13,375 nucleotides of DNA from assembly GCA_002400675.1 (NCBI GenBank), contig NVQY01000012.1, positions 1 through 13,375 of the forward strand, read 5' to 3'. The position numbers and the translations under genes are program-made. The stretch is from Paracoccaceae bacterium (lineage in GTDB: Bacteria > Pseudomonadota > Alphaproteobacteria > Rhodobacterales > Rhodobacteraceae). Of this stretch, positions 1 through 8,391 are shown one piece after another; the first letter of the stretch is position 1, and the number at the start of each line of letters is the position of its first letter. The notes below the pieces were generated by a model. The model saw only the letters and a program-made list of their open reading frames with translations. It was not told the DNA's origin and did no database searches.

Positions 1-345
1 GTCACCGGCCCCGCCGTTCAGGGTATCCTTGCCGCCCAGACCGGTCAGGGTGTTCGATTGGGCATCCCCGGTTAGCGTGTCGCCAAAACCCGATCCGCTC
101 AGGTGTTCAATCCCGTCAAAGGTGTCACCGTTGGCCTCTCCACCAGTGCCAAGACCGGTCTCCAGGTTGGCGGTAACACCCCTGGTCGCGGTTCCATAGC
201 TTGCGGTGTCTGCGCCAAGGCCACCCAACAACTTGTCCGCCCCGGCACCGCCGTCAAGGATGTCGTCGCCATCGCTGCCCGACAGGGTATCCGCGCCCTT
301 GCCACCAAACAGGGTGTCGTCACCGGTCAGACCTTCGATCTTGTT
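1..345 (-). repeat. RTX repeat block at the left edge
   Basis: Residues ~2578-2691 contain GLTGDDTLF, GGKGADTLS, GSDGDDILD, GGAGADKLL and GGLGADTAS, then a linker ('FDGIEHLSGSGFGDTLTG'), then a new repeat start ('GLGGKDTLNGGAGD') that is cut by the window edge. The repeats therefore continue further left, and neither the end of the array nor the C-terminal secretion signal can be placed. Confidence 0.85.
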
Positions 346-3300
346 GGCCCCGTCGCCACCGATCAGACGGTCGTCATACAGCGTGCCGACGATGTCCTCC
401 ATGTTGAACATATTAACAATCTCGGATGAGGTCGCGCCGAGGTTCTTGGCATAGCCGGCGGCACCGGACATATCGACCAGAACCCCGGTACCCAGTTTCG
501 AAAAGTTGGCCGTGTCAATGCCATCATCACCGGCCCAGATGTCGAAACCGCTGGTGTAGGTAAAGATGTCATCGCCGCCCAGACCCTGCAAACGATCGTT
601 GCCGGCCCCGCCGCTAAGCAGGTTGGCGAGTTCGTTGCCCCGCAGCCGGTCATCATTGGCCGACCCGATGGCGTTTTCGATATCCAGCAACGGCGCAATG
701 ACAATCACCTCCGGCGTGCCCAAAGTCCAGCTGGACGCCCTCCCGGTCATTGCCGTCGCCCCACTGCTTGCCAGATTCACGTCGACGCCAAAGCCGTAGC
801 CAGAGAAATCAAGCGTGTCGCTGTCGCCGCCGCCATAGATCGCTTCAAACCCGTCGACATAGACAAACAGGTCGTCGCCCAGAAGGCCCCAAACAGAATC
901 GCTGCCTTTGCCGCCGATCAGAATGTTGCTTCCATCGTCGCCGGTCAGAACGTCGTTAAAGGCGCTCCCGCGCAGAATTTCGACCTGGGTTACCGTGTCG
1001 TTGCCGTCTCCGGTTTTCATGTTAAAGGTCACGCCAGTCGCGTGATCAGAAAAGTCGATCACATCAGTCCCGGCCCCGCCGTCATAGACGTTGTTGCTCT
1101 CGAATGATGCATCCACGCCGATCGCGCCGACAAGGGTATCGTTGCCGTCACCGCCAAACAGTTGATCGTCATATCCGGGAGTTGCCGTGGCGCCGCCGTC
1201 CAGCAGGTCGTTGCCCTTGCCACCGAAAAAGCGGTTATCCAATGTGGACCCGATCAGGTGATCGTCGTAATCCGAACCAATAACCCGGTTGACGCTTTCC
1301 AGCGACATCAGCGTGCGCAACCCGGTACCGGTCGGCATGGTCGTGCCATCTGCGGTCTGGGCACCGTCGGTGCGGCTGACATCGACGCGTACGGCAAAAT
1401 CAACCAGCTCAAAGCTTACCATGTCGCGGCCGCCGGCAGCCTTGTAAGTGTCGAACCCGCCAACATAAAGGTAGTGGTCAGTGTTTGAACTGCCGTTGAT
1501 CGTGTCGTCGCCAAGTCCACCGATAATGTATTCGATATCGCGGTACTTGTCGTTGCCCACCTCGACCCCGGTCACGTTGTGCTGAAGCATGTCGACCACG
1601 ATACCTTGCGTGGTTGTGGCATAAGACAAACCGTCCCAATCCTTGCGGTCGTCGTCAGTGCCACCATAGTAGAAATCGGTGCCGCCACCCTCGCCGCCGA
1701 TAATGAGATCGTCGCCTTTATCCCCAAAGACCCAGTCGTCGCCAGCACCGCCGGTCAGGATGTCGTCATTGATCCCGCCCCTGAGATCGTCATCGCCGGC
1801 ACCACCATACAGCAGGTCGTTGCCAGACTTGCCAAATATCTTGTCGTCACCACCGCCGCCAAAAAGAATCTGTCCATCGTCGCCGCCATACAGCACGTCA
1901 TTCATGTCGGTGCCGATGGCCCCTTCGATGCCCGACAGAATATCGCGGTCGCCAAAGGTGTCCACGGCAAACTCTCGTCCGAACCGTTGCAAATCAACGG
2001 TGACCCCCAGAGTGCCGGTTTCACTGCCGTAATCGACAAAATCCAGCCCCGCACCGCCGGACAGGATATCTGCCCCTGCCCCGCCAATCAGAACATCGTC
2101 TCCGGTTGCGCCTTCCAGTTGATTGACGCCGGCCGTACCGATCAACTTGTCGTCGAAAATCGACCCAAGAACGTTTTCGATACCGGACAGTTGCGCGATC
2201 TTCTGGCTGCCCCCTTCGGGCAAGGCCATGTTCACCGCCCCTGTGTCGCGCAGATCAACCGTAACCGCAGCAATGGCGTTGCTGAAATCGGCCGAATCGC
2301 TGCCGGTGCCGCCTTCGAACGTGTCGAGACCCCCGGAATAGACCAGCACATCGTCATCCGCCCCACCATCAAGGGCGTCGTTGCCCAACCCACCACTAAG
2401 CAAGTCCCGCCCGGCACCACCTTGCAGGATGTCGTTGCCGTTATCGCCCGAAAGGAAATCATCGCCCGATCCACCTATCAGGGTGTCCTTGCCAATGCCG
2501 CCGAACAGTTGATCATTGTCCGCGCCACCATCAATCGTATCATTGCCGCGCAGACCGATCAGCAGATCGTTGCCCGCACGCCCCGAAATCGTGTCATCAC
2601 CACGATACCCACTCAGCAGATTGTCAAACTGGTTGCCCAGCATCACATCGGCCAGTTCGGTGCCATAGACGTTCTCGATTGAGACCAGCAGGTCTTCCTT
2701 TTCACCGGTAACAAGCGCGGTAAAGCCTTCAAGGTCAAGTTTCAGACTCTTGCCGGCACTGTAGAACGATACGCTGTCGGTCCCGGCACCGCCATCAAAC
2801 AGGTCGCCGCCACCGCTAAAGTAATACGCGTCATCACCGCCGAACCCGCGAAAGACATCGGCCTTGCCGGTGCCGTCAGTTACGATTTCAGAGGTATCAT
2901 CGCCAAGGAAAACGCGCCCTACTGGTCGCGCCCCTGCGGCGGTTGCGCCAAGGCCGGTAAAGTCTTTGGTAAAGGTGCCATCGGTGGTTTCAAAGATAAA
3001 GTTCAGGCCAACCGTGTCATTTTTGGCAAAATACCCCAGCACCCGGACTGTGTTGATCCCCTTGCCAATGATCAGGTCGATTCCGTCCAGTGAGAACGTC
3101 AGATCGCTTTGCGCATAAGCGGTAAAGACGATCTTTGAATTCCCCGTGGTCTCGCCAAATATAATGTCCTTGCCGAAATCAGCATCAAAGACATAAACAT
3201 CCGACCCGGCCCCACCAGAGATGAAATCGTTTCCGGCCCCGCTTAGCAGGGCATCGTTGCCGCCGCCGCCAAACATCACACCCTGAGAGCTGCCGCCAAC

Positions 3301-6300
3301 CAGCACGTCGTTGGCTTCGCTGCCCGACATCAGGGTTTCCTCGATATTGCTGTACTTCAGCGAATTGGCCCCATGCGTGACCACGATATAAGCCGCCGTC
3401 GTCGCCGCATAGAAGCTGGCGAAATCACTAAGGCTGGGGGTGCCGGCGATCATTGACAGGTCCGGGAATAACTGCGTGTCGCCCGCGTCGAACACGGCAA
3501 CGGTCATGGCGTCGGTACGCCCCGAAATCGTCACCGTATCGCCGGTACCCGCGCCGCCATCAAAGACATCGTTGCCATAGGTATGTTCGAAAATGTCGTT
3601 ACCGGCTTCGCCAAAGAAGTGGTCATTGCCCGCGCCGCCAACCAGATGATCGCGCCCACCGCCCGCATAAACCGTATCGTCCTGATCGCCGCCCAGAACC
3701 ACATCATTGCCATCACCCAAAAGCAGGTGAAAGCGTTCGAAATCGGCAATCTTCGTGCCCTGACCGATGTCATAGCCTTCGCCGGAATTGGAGTTGCCGT
3801 TGAACGTCAGTTTCTGGCTGAACGCCCGGAAATCACCGACAAACAGGTCGCCATCGCCAACGCTTTCGCCGCCGGTGTAGGCAGTTCCGTTCTGGAACAC
3901 GACAATTTCGTTGAAGTCGTCCGTCCCGGCAATATCGACGCTTTCAATCTCGGTATAGGTGACATGGGTCAGCGACGCGTCATCGCGGTTACTAAGATTG
4001 CCCGGCTGGCTGTTATAATACTGCCAGATCACCGCGGTCTGGGAATTCTCCGCCAACTGTTGCAGCACATCCCGGTTGCTGTCGGCCCATACCGCGCCAT
4101 TCTTGCTGTTGACCAGAACGACGCCGTTGGCATCCTTTATAATGATCTTGGAATCGTACGTCCCACCGGTCAGAATCAGGTTGTCGTTCTCGTCCGTAAC
4201 CTGAACCAATCTGCCGTTTTGGTAATAGTTGCCGACATCAGTGCCGCCGACGATGTAATCATAGCCAAAGGAATCCCAGATCATCTGGTCGCTGCCCTGA
4301 CCGCCATCAAGGAAATCGTTGCCGCCGTTGCCGATCAGAACGTCATTGCCACCGCCGCCGACAAAGAAATCGCTAAGCTTGCCACCGGACATCAGATCGA
4401 ACCCGGAACCACCCAGAATCCGCGCCTGTTCGATCCCCTCAAGGTAGATGCCATTTGCCAGCCAGTAGCCGTCAGATTCGCCGGGGGCCGTGTCGTCGAT
4501 GATCTGGAATTCGATACCAGTGTCCTGATCGCGGAAGTCGGCAACAAACGTGTCCTGATCTCTGCCCGTTAACGATTCGCCGCCGATGTAGGTTGACCCG
4601 CCCTGATACACGAGAATGTCGCTGTTTCGATCTGAGCCGATGACGTTGACCGCTTCGATCCCAGAGAAATTGACCGTGCTGCGGCCACCATCGGTAATTC
4701 CAACACTTGCCGCCAGCTTTAGCTTGTCCATGAAATCTATCACAAGATCGCGGGCGTACGGGGTGGTCGACAACTGAAGGCTGGGGCTTAGAGCGATGAC
4801 ATCGCCAACCGTATTATACAGCTTGTAAGAAATCCCCGAAAACGCGCTAGGGTCGTAATTCTCTTCGCCGCCGTTGACCGGCGTTGCAAAGGCCCCGACA
4901 TACAGCGTGTCAAAACCGTTGCCACCCTCAATCCGGTCGTCCCCGTTACCCTGCCACAAAAAGGCATCGTCGCCGTTGCCGCCCTTCAACGTATCCGCGG
5001 CAGTGTCGAAACCGCCATACAGGAAATCGTTACCGTCGCCGCCGTCGATGTAATCGTCCAATGCCCCGCCCGAGATCAGATCAGCGGTGTCAGAGCCGCG
5101 CACATGCAACCGTTCAAAATTCTCGATCGTGGTGGCACCGTAATAGGACACCGGCGCAGGAAGTGTCGGGTCAAGCGAATTCAGGCGGATATTCACGCTG
5201 GTAGGGGTGCTGTCGTAGGTGGCAAAAAAGGAAAAGTCAGCCGCGAACGTGTCGATTCCGGCACCGCCATCATAGGTGCTTCCGTTCACATAGAAAACCA
5301 GATCGTCACCGCCGCCTGTGCCGCCGCCCTTGCCATCCACACCGTTGGCGTCGGTGATGACATTGATATGTTCAATGTCTTTTGCAACTTCGATCCGGCC
5401 TTGGTTCGGGCCGCCGTTCAGCAGCAGGTAATGCTCTGGGGCGTACTGGGCAAATAGGTTGTTGTCGTCCAGAACGCCGAAATTGGCGAAATAGTCGATG
5501 TTCACCAGATCCAGATATTGCGCAATATGCGTCTGGGCCGCATCCGCGCCAATGCCGTTGCCGCCGAAATAATAATCCGGGGTGCCGCTGAAAAAGTCGC
5601 CGAACATGTCCCACCGCAGGCCCTGTTCACCGGATTGAACGTATAGGTAATCGACACCCTCGCCGCCAAAGATGTAATCGGTAAATCTGACGGTTGGCAA
5701 AGCCACATTACCCATTTCGACAATAACCGTGTCGCGCCCCTTGCCCAGACGGACATAATCGTCGGATGTGTCCGTGGCACCAGTTAACGCTGATGTCGAT
5801 GCGGTATTCTCGACCCAGTTTTTCAGGCGCACGATGTCGTCGCCATCCCCGGTCAGAAAGGCGTCGGATCTTACGCTGCCAACCAGATAGTCGTCGCCCG
5901 AGCCGGTTTTCAGGTATACGGCTTCGACATTGCGAACCACGATACTTGAATCCGCGCCGTTTGGGTTGACGTTTGTCAGGGTAACACCGCCCTTGGTGCT
6001 GGCAAGCAGGTCGTTCTCTTCATCTACGCTTTTGGCCAGATCCCAGAAAATACCGTCAGTAAAGAAACTAAGATCAGCGATGAACACGTCGTGGCTGCTG
6101 CCTAAGTTGCCGCCCCCGTCAAAAAAGCTGCCGCCCTGATCGTCCTTGCCCTGCTGATAGAAATACACGATCGTATCGCCATGATCGTTACCGATGAAAT
6201 CGATCACGTTTTCGGTCTCGATGTATTTTCCGGCGTTGGTGTAGCGGATCGTATCGACATCCTTGATCCGGGTAAGTGCCTGATATTTAACGTCCAGTGA

Positions 6301-8073
6301 ACTGTAGGACCATACGTTGGAGAACAGCTCAAATTTGCTAACGACACCGTTGAAGTAGCCGGAAACAAGGGTCGGGGAGATCACGGGGGTACCGTTCGAG
6401 ACCGGGCTGGGACCAACCAGAACGCGGCTTCCGTCGCCATGGTTCAGTTTGACCTGCGCGTCAAATCCGGCCGACCACGCGTAAAGCGCAGGCGTCGCCT
6501 GCCCCGTAAGATCGACGACAAGTTGGTCAAACTGGGTCGAAGGATGCACAAGGGAAAACCCGGACTGGTCGTATTTGTCCAACAACGCCTGAACCTGTTG
6601 GTAGGATTCTTCGAAATAGGCGTAAAGATCGTTTTCGAACGAGGCATTCTCGGGATCCCAACCTGATGGTGCCAGACGGTCCTCGACGTAAAATACCGAA
6701 TAGACGTCGGTCTGGACGCCAAACACCGACCCGTCGATGCTGAATTTCTCTTCCCAGGTGCCGCCCAACTGTGTCCCGGACGACTTGATTATATCCTCGT
6801 CATACAACGCATCGAATCCGGCCAGTTTCTTGCCAAAAACAGAGACCTCGCCCTCAAGAATCTTGACGTTGAAATAGGCATCAAGGTCAATACTTGCCTG
6901 ATGGGTGGCCGTGGCGGAATCCACCGTATAGGTGGCCGTGATGTTGGTTGTCCCGTAATTCGAGTTGGGGGATTCCAGATACAAAATATCGCCCAGCTTG
7001 CCATTGGCGACGCTGCCATTGTCAGCCAGCAGAGAGATGTTGATGTTGGGCAGGCCGGTTTCCGGGTCCGTGATGTCAACGGTAAAATCCTCAGAAACAC
7101 TCAGGCCCAGACCAGCCGTCAGATCGACAACCGTCAGGCTGATATTTGCCAGACTGTCGGGAATTGACAAACCACCGTCGATCGAGGCCCAGTTCAGCAG
7201 GTTTCCTTCCCAAAAGACTGTCTTCTCCAACCCTTTGACAATTGCCTGGGTGTTCGGTTCCGGGATCATGCTCGCCAGTTTCAGCAGCATGGCATCCACG
7301 TCGCCTTCGATGCCGGTAAAGCGGGTTTCCGAAGTGCCACGGGCCGTCACCGCGCCGGTCCCCTTGGCCGACCCTTCGGTATTCGCGCCGGTCGGCGTTC
7401 TCAGGAAGAATTCGAAATAGTCTTTGATGCCGGGTATGTTAGGGCGAAACTCTTCGTCGCCTGCGCCTTGCTCGAACAGGGTCAGTACATGATGTTCGTC
7501 AAAGAAAGAGATATTGGAGCGGCTGAATTCGTCAATATCCGTGCCCCAGGACGTGAAGGGAACACCGATCCAAGGGATTGGCCCATCAATAAAGAATTTC
7601 CGGATACCTGCCGAAAAGTCGATTATCAGGTCGATACCCGATACAGCGGCCGGGTCCTGATCTACATCGGGATCAGTGTTGAAACCAACTGTGCTGACCT
7701 CGCCTTTGACAATATCAAAGTCGGTAAAGTCGAATTTCATCATCGCGCCCGCGCGTTGATCCAACGGCGTGCCCGGGGCATAGGCTGGCATGATGACGGC
7801 ATTGGGCAGCCCGACATCGACATCGATCTGATACTCGGCGTCCCATGTTCCTGTGGTTCCCAGTTCGACCCAGGCGCGGATGCCGAAACTGGCATTAAGA
7901 TAGACCGAAAGGCTGGCTTCCAGCACAAATATATCAAAATCAAAAAGCGTGAATTCGTCGATATTAACTGAGGCGACCATGCTATCGCCGGTATCAATGC
8001 GCCGTGTCGATGTATCGTAATACAGCTGCTGATTGGTCGCTGAAAATGTCAGCGACGTGCTCTGGATAGCCAT
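1..8073 (-). CDS. Giant RTX-type calcium-binding secreted protein, C-terminus beyond the window
   Basis: The frame is open from ATG at 8073 to the left edge (2691 codons, at least ~280 kDa) with no stop or frameshift found when read codon by codon. Order: residues 1-~618, a non-repetitive beta-rich region I do not recognise; ~620-1490, four diverged long modules; ~1500-2691, many glycine/aspartate nonapeptides such as GGAGNDHFF and GGSGDDFLS, the RTX calcium-binding beta-roll signature. These alternate with linkers such as 'IENVLGSIFDDKLIG'. I saw no cysteine and no N-terminal signal peptide, both usual for type I (ABC transporter) substrates, whose signal is C-terminal and so out of view here. 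The expected role is extracellular and calcium-stabilised. Adhesin, surface-layer or matrix functions are possible, but no enzyme domain is recognisable. The start is supported by GGGGAA seven bases upstream. The RTX family call is firm; the function is unknown. Confidence 0.93.
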   Translation of the reverse strand, partial: MAIQSTSLTFSATNQQLYYDTSTRRIDTGDSMVASVNIDEFTLFDFDIFVLEASLSVYLNASFGIRAWVELGTTGTWDAEYQIDVDVGLPNAVIMPAYAPGTPLDQRAGAMMKFDFTDFDIVKGEVSTVGFNTDPDVDQDPAAVSGIDLIIDFSAGIRKFFIDGPIPWIGVPFTSWGTDIDEFSRSNISFFDEHHVLTLFEQGAGDEEFRPNIPGIKDYFEFFLRTPTGANTEGSAKGTGAVTARGTSETRFTGIEGDVDAMLLKLASMIPEPNTQAIVKGLEKTVFWEGNLLNWASIDGGLSIPDSLANISLTVVDLTAGLGLSVSEDFTVDITDPETGLPNINISLLADNGSVANGKLGDILYLESPNSNYGTTNITATYTVDSATATHQASIDLDAYFNVKILEGEVSVFGKKLAGFDALYDEDIIKSSGTQLGGTWEEKFSIDGSVFGVQTDVYSVFYVEDRLAPSGWDPENASFENDLYAYFEESYQQVQALLDKYDQSGFSLVHPSTQFDQLVVDLTGQATPALYAWSAGFDAQVKLNHGDGSRVLVGPSPVSNGTPVISPTLVSGYFNGVVSKFELFSNVWSYSSLDVKYQALTRIKDVDTIRYTNAGKYIETENVIDFIGNDHGDTIVYFYQQGKDDQGGSFFDGGGNLGSSHDVFIADLSFFTDGIFWDLAKSVDEENDLLASTKGGVTLTNVNPNGADSSIVVRNVEAVYLKTGSGDDYLVGSVRSDAFLTGDGDDIVRLKNWVENTASTSALTGATDTSDDYVRLGKGRDTVIVEMGNVALPTVRFTDYIFGGEGVDYLYVQSGEQGLRWDMFGDFFSGTPDYYFGGNGIGADAAQTHIAQYLDLVNIDYFANFGVLDDNNLFAQYAPEHYLLLNGGPNQGRIEVAKDIEHINVITDANGVDGKGGGTGGGDDLVFYVNGSTYDGGAGIDTFAADFSFFATYDSTPTSVNIRLNSLDPTLPAPVSYYGATTIENFERLHVRGSDTADLISGGALDDYIDGGDGNDFLYGGFDTAADTLKGGNGDDAFLWQGNGDDRIEGGNGFDTLYVGAFATPVNGGEENYDPSAFSGISYKLYNTVGDVIALSPSLQLSTTPYARDLVIDFMDKLKLAASVGITDGGRSTVNFSGIEAVNVIGSDRNSDILVYQGGSTYIGGESLTGRDQDTFVADFRDQDTGIEFQIIDDTAPGESDGYWLANGIYLEGIEQARILGGSGFDLMSGGKLSDFFVGGGGNDVLIGNGGNDFLDGGQGSDQMIWDSFGYDYIVGGTDVGNYYQNGRLVQVTDENDNLILTGGTYDSKIIIKDANGVVLVNSKNGAVWADSNRDVLQQLAENSQTAVIWQYYNSQPGNLSNRDDASLTHVTYTEIESVDIAGTDDFNEIVVFQNGTAYTGGESVGDGDLFVGDFRAFSQKLTFNGNSNSGEGYDIGQGTKIADFERFHLLLGDGNDVVLGGDQDDTVYAGGGRDHLVGGAGNDHFFGEAGNDIFEHTYGNDVFDGGAGTGDTVTISGRTDAMTVAVFDAGDTQLFPDLSMIAGTPSLSDFASFYAATTAAYIVVTHGANSLKYSNIEETLMSGSEANDVLVGGSSQGVMFGGGGNDALLSGAGNDFISGGAGSDVYVFDADFGKDIIFGETTGNSKIVFTAYAQSDLTFSLDGIDLIIGKGINTVRVLGYFAKNDTVGLNFIFETTDGTFTKDFTGLGATAAGARPVGRVFLGDDTSEIVTDGTGKADVFRGFGGDDAYYFSGGGDLFDGGAGTDSVSFYSAGKSLKLDLEGFTALVTGEKEDLLVSIENVYGTELADVMLGNQFDNLLSGYRGDDTISGRAGNDLLIGLRGNDTIDGGADNDQLFGGIGKDTLIGGSGDDFLSGDNGNDILQGGAGRDLLSGGLGNDALDGGADDDVLVYSGGLDTFEGGTGSDSADFSNAIAAVTVDLRDTGAVNMALPEGGSQKIAQLSGIENVLGSIFDDKLIGTAGVNQLEGATGDDVLIGGAGADILSGGAGLDFVDYGSETGTLGVTVDLQRFGREFAVDTFGDRDILSGIEGAIGTDMNDVLYGGDDGQILFGGGGDDKIFGKSGNDLLYGGAGDDDLRGGINDDILTGGAGDDWVFGDKGDDLIIGGEGGGTDFYYGGTDDDRKDWDGLSYATTTQGIVVDMLQHNVTGVEVGNDKYRDIEYIIGGLGDDTINGSSNTDHYLYVGGFDTYKAAGGRDMVSFELVDFAVRVDVSRTDGAQTADGTTMPTGTGLRTLMSLESVNRVIGSDYDDHLIGSTLDNRFFGGKGNDLLDGGATATPGYDDQLFGGDGNDTLVGAIGVDASFESNNVYDGGAGTDVIDFSDHATGVTFNMKTGDGNDTVTQVEILRGSAFNDVLTGDDGSNILIGGKGSDSVWGLLGDDLFVYVDGFEAIYGGGDSDTLDFSGYGFGVDVNLASSGATAMTGRASSWTLGTPEVIVIAPLLDIENAIGSANDDRLRGNELANLLSGGAGNDRLQGLGGDDIFTYTSGFDIWAGDDGIDTANFSKLGTGVLVDMSGAAGYAKNLGATSSEIVNMFNMEDIVGTLYDDRLIGGDGANKIEGLTGDDTLFGGKGADTLSGSDGDDILDGGAGADKLLGGLGADTASYGTATRGVTANLETGLGTGGEANGDTFDGIEHLSGSGFGDTLTGDAQSNTLTGLGGKDTLNGGAGD
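1665..1870 (-). repeat. Second dense RTX nonapeptide run
   Basis: Residues ~2069-2136 carry about seven consecutive repeats: GGGGDDKIF, GKSGNDLLY, GGAGDDDLR, GGINDDILT, GGAGDDWVF, GDKGDDLII and GGEGGGTDF. The last is disrupted by an inserted glycine pair and leads into a linker with 'YRDIEYIIGGLGDDTING'. The strength of the G-G-x-G-x-D periodicity argues for a folded calcium-binding beta-roll, as for the longer run. Confidence 0.85.
2283..2616 (-). repeat. Longest tandem RTX nonapeptide run
   Basis: Residues ~1820-1930 contain about eleven nearly unbroken nine-residue repeats, including GRAGNDLLI, GLRGNDTID, GGADNDQLF, GGIGKDTLI, GGSGDDFLS, GDNGNDILQ, GGAGRDLLS and GGLGNDALD. The period is 27 bases at DNA level, although third positions differ between copies, so the run is old and not a recent slippage expansion. 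Established knowledge of RTX structures says such runs fold into a calcium-binding parallel beta-roll. This is the best-conserved block in the visible part of the protein. Confidence 0.9.
3028..3210 (-). other. Segment resembling the haemolysin-type calcium-binding-related (HCBP-related) unit
   Basis: Residues ~1622-1682 of the giant protein run 'GSDVYVFDADFGKDIIFGE', then a strand pair 'SDLTFSLDGIDLIIG', ending in 'VRVLGYF'. This layout of a Y.F..dfG.D.I strand, an f..dl.....G.dLii strand and a closing v.v..yF is the usual arrangement of the unit found between RTX blocks in haemolysin/bacteriocin-like proteins. It marks the change from the long N-terminal supermodules to the denser C-terminal RTX runs. 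The assignment is by motif memory only. Confidence 0.55.
3610..6220 (-). repeat. Four copies of a ~240-residue two-part supermodule
   Basis: Within the giant protein, four segments share an ordered pattern. Part A reads roughly 'IE.v.v.G.d..DilVf.nG..Y.GGe....DtFvaDF' and lies at about 6035-6220, 5173-5385, 4495-4662 and 3790-3955. Examples are 'GGSTYIGGES' then 'DTFVADF' in copy 3, and 'NGTAYTGGES' then 'DLFVGDF' in copy 4. After a variable stretch comes part B, an 'IE.....GsG.DlmsGG..dDf..GG.GND' element at about 5850-5940, 5010-5125, 4320-4450 and 3610-3760. Start-to-start distances of part A are about 835, 723 and 707 bases (278, 241 and 236 residues). Copy 1 is the most degenerate. Part A lacks canonical RTX nonapeptides, so it is a distinct unit and not simply an extension of the beta-roll. 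Confidence 0.7.
6221..8073 (-). other. Unrecognised ~618-residue N-terminal region of the giant protein
   Basis: This is the non-repeat head of the RTX-type protein. It is rich in alternating hydrophobic/polar stretches (for example LEASLSVYLNASFGIRAWV near residue 50), typical of beta-strands, plus aromatic-rich loops such as PIPWIGVPFTSWG near residue 170. Two stretches look alike: 'FDFTDFDIVKGEVSTVGF' near residue 115 and 'FNVKILEGEVSVFGKKLAGF' near residue 400, which may reflect an internal duplication. A short helical, charged stretch (DLYAYFEESYQQVQALLDKY) lies near residue 480. There are no RTX nonapeptides here and no catalytic motif I can name. By analogy with other long RTX proteins, the head would carry the specific activity while the repeats form the stalk; that is inference. 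Confidence 0.6.
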
Positions 8074-8080
8074 TTTTATC

Positions 8081-8086
8081 TTCCCC
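8081..8086 (-). promoter_or_regulatory. Ribosome binding site of the giant RTX gene
   Basis: Read on the minus strand, GGGGAA lies seven bases before the ATG at 8073. It fixes the start and rules out the in-frame ATG 32 codons further in. It sits in one arm of the imperfect palindrome TTCC-CCAA-GGAA (8081-8092), but a four-base-pair stem is too weak to claim translational control. Confidence 0.7.
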
Positions 8087-8095
8087 AAGGAAATA

Positions 8096-8134
8096 TGCAA
8101 AATAATTGCACCAAATGGGCATAGAAACAGTTTC
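8096..8134. promoter_or_regulatory. Two short perfect palindromes upstream of the RTX gene
   Basis: TGCAA-AATAA-TTGCA occupies 8096-8110 and GAAAC-A-GTTTC occupies 8124-8134. They lie 23 and 51 bases upstream of the ATG of the giant gene, where a regulator of its transcription could bind. The stretch is AT-rich compared with the coding DNA on both sides. I could not place a convincing -35/-10 pair on the minus strand: TTGACC at about 8137-8142 lacks a correctly spaced -10. An operator role is inference. Confidence 0.35.
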
Positions 8135-8391
8135 AGGTCAAACTAATTGGCAAAATGTGGTTGAGGAATGTCTGTTTAACGCCTCGGCTTGGCCTGATGT
8201 TGGTCTTGGGTGTCACATGCCGTCAGGTGGTATGGCTGTTTCCTGAACGCTTCCGGCTTGCACCTGTATACGGCCCGTCCGTCAGGCGGCGAGAGTTCCC
8301 ATTTTCCAGTCTTGTGGGATGCGGTTGTTCTCGGCGTGGTCAGAGTGCCTGTTCCCGGCCTCCCACAGCACCGAATGATAGCACTCACCAC

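Noticed and set aside
1579..2682. Long plus-strand open frame (367 codons) opposite the RTX gene
   Set aside because: It is antisense to the RTX repeats. Gly/Asp/Asn/Leu codon bias on the minus strand gives few stops on the other strand; the translation is Ile/Val/Ala-rich, mirrors the repeats and has no ribosome site or recognisable domain.
1..3600. CRISPR-like or recent tandem DNA repeat because of the 27-base period
   Set aside because: The periodicity is at protein level (nonapeptides); the DNA of successive copies differs at many positions and there are no conserved repeat/unique spacer units.
3583..4572. Plus-strand open frame of 329 codons
   Set aside because: This is also a mirror of the RTX-type gene, in an unbroken coding region on the other strand, with no start signal or family motif.
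8090..8112. Possible sigma-54 promoter (TTGG...TTTTGCA on the minus strand) before the RTX gene
   Set aside because: The GG and GC dinucleotides are 12 bases apart, not the required 10, and the sequence is better described as the TGCAA/TTGCA palindrome.
8200..8320. Possible cobalamin-type riboswitch in the tRNA-proximal spacer
   Set aside because: GGGAA- and GCCGG-like pieces are present on the minus strand, but the conserved core (GCC-CCCGCAACTG type box) is missing.
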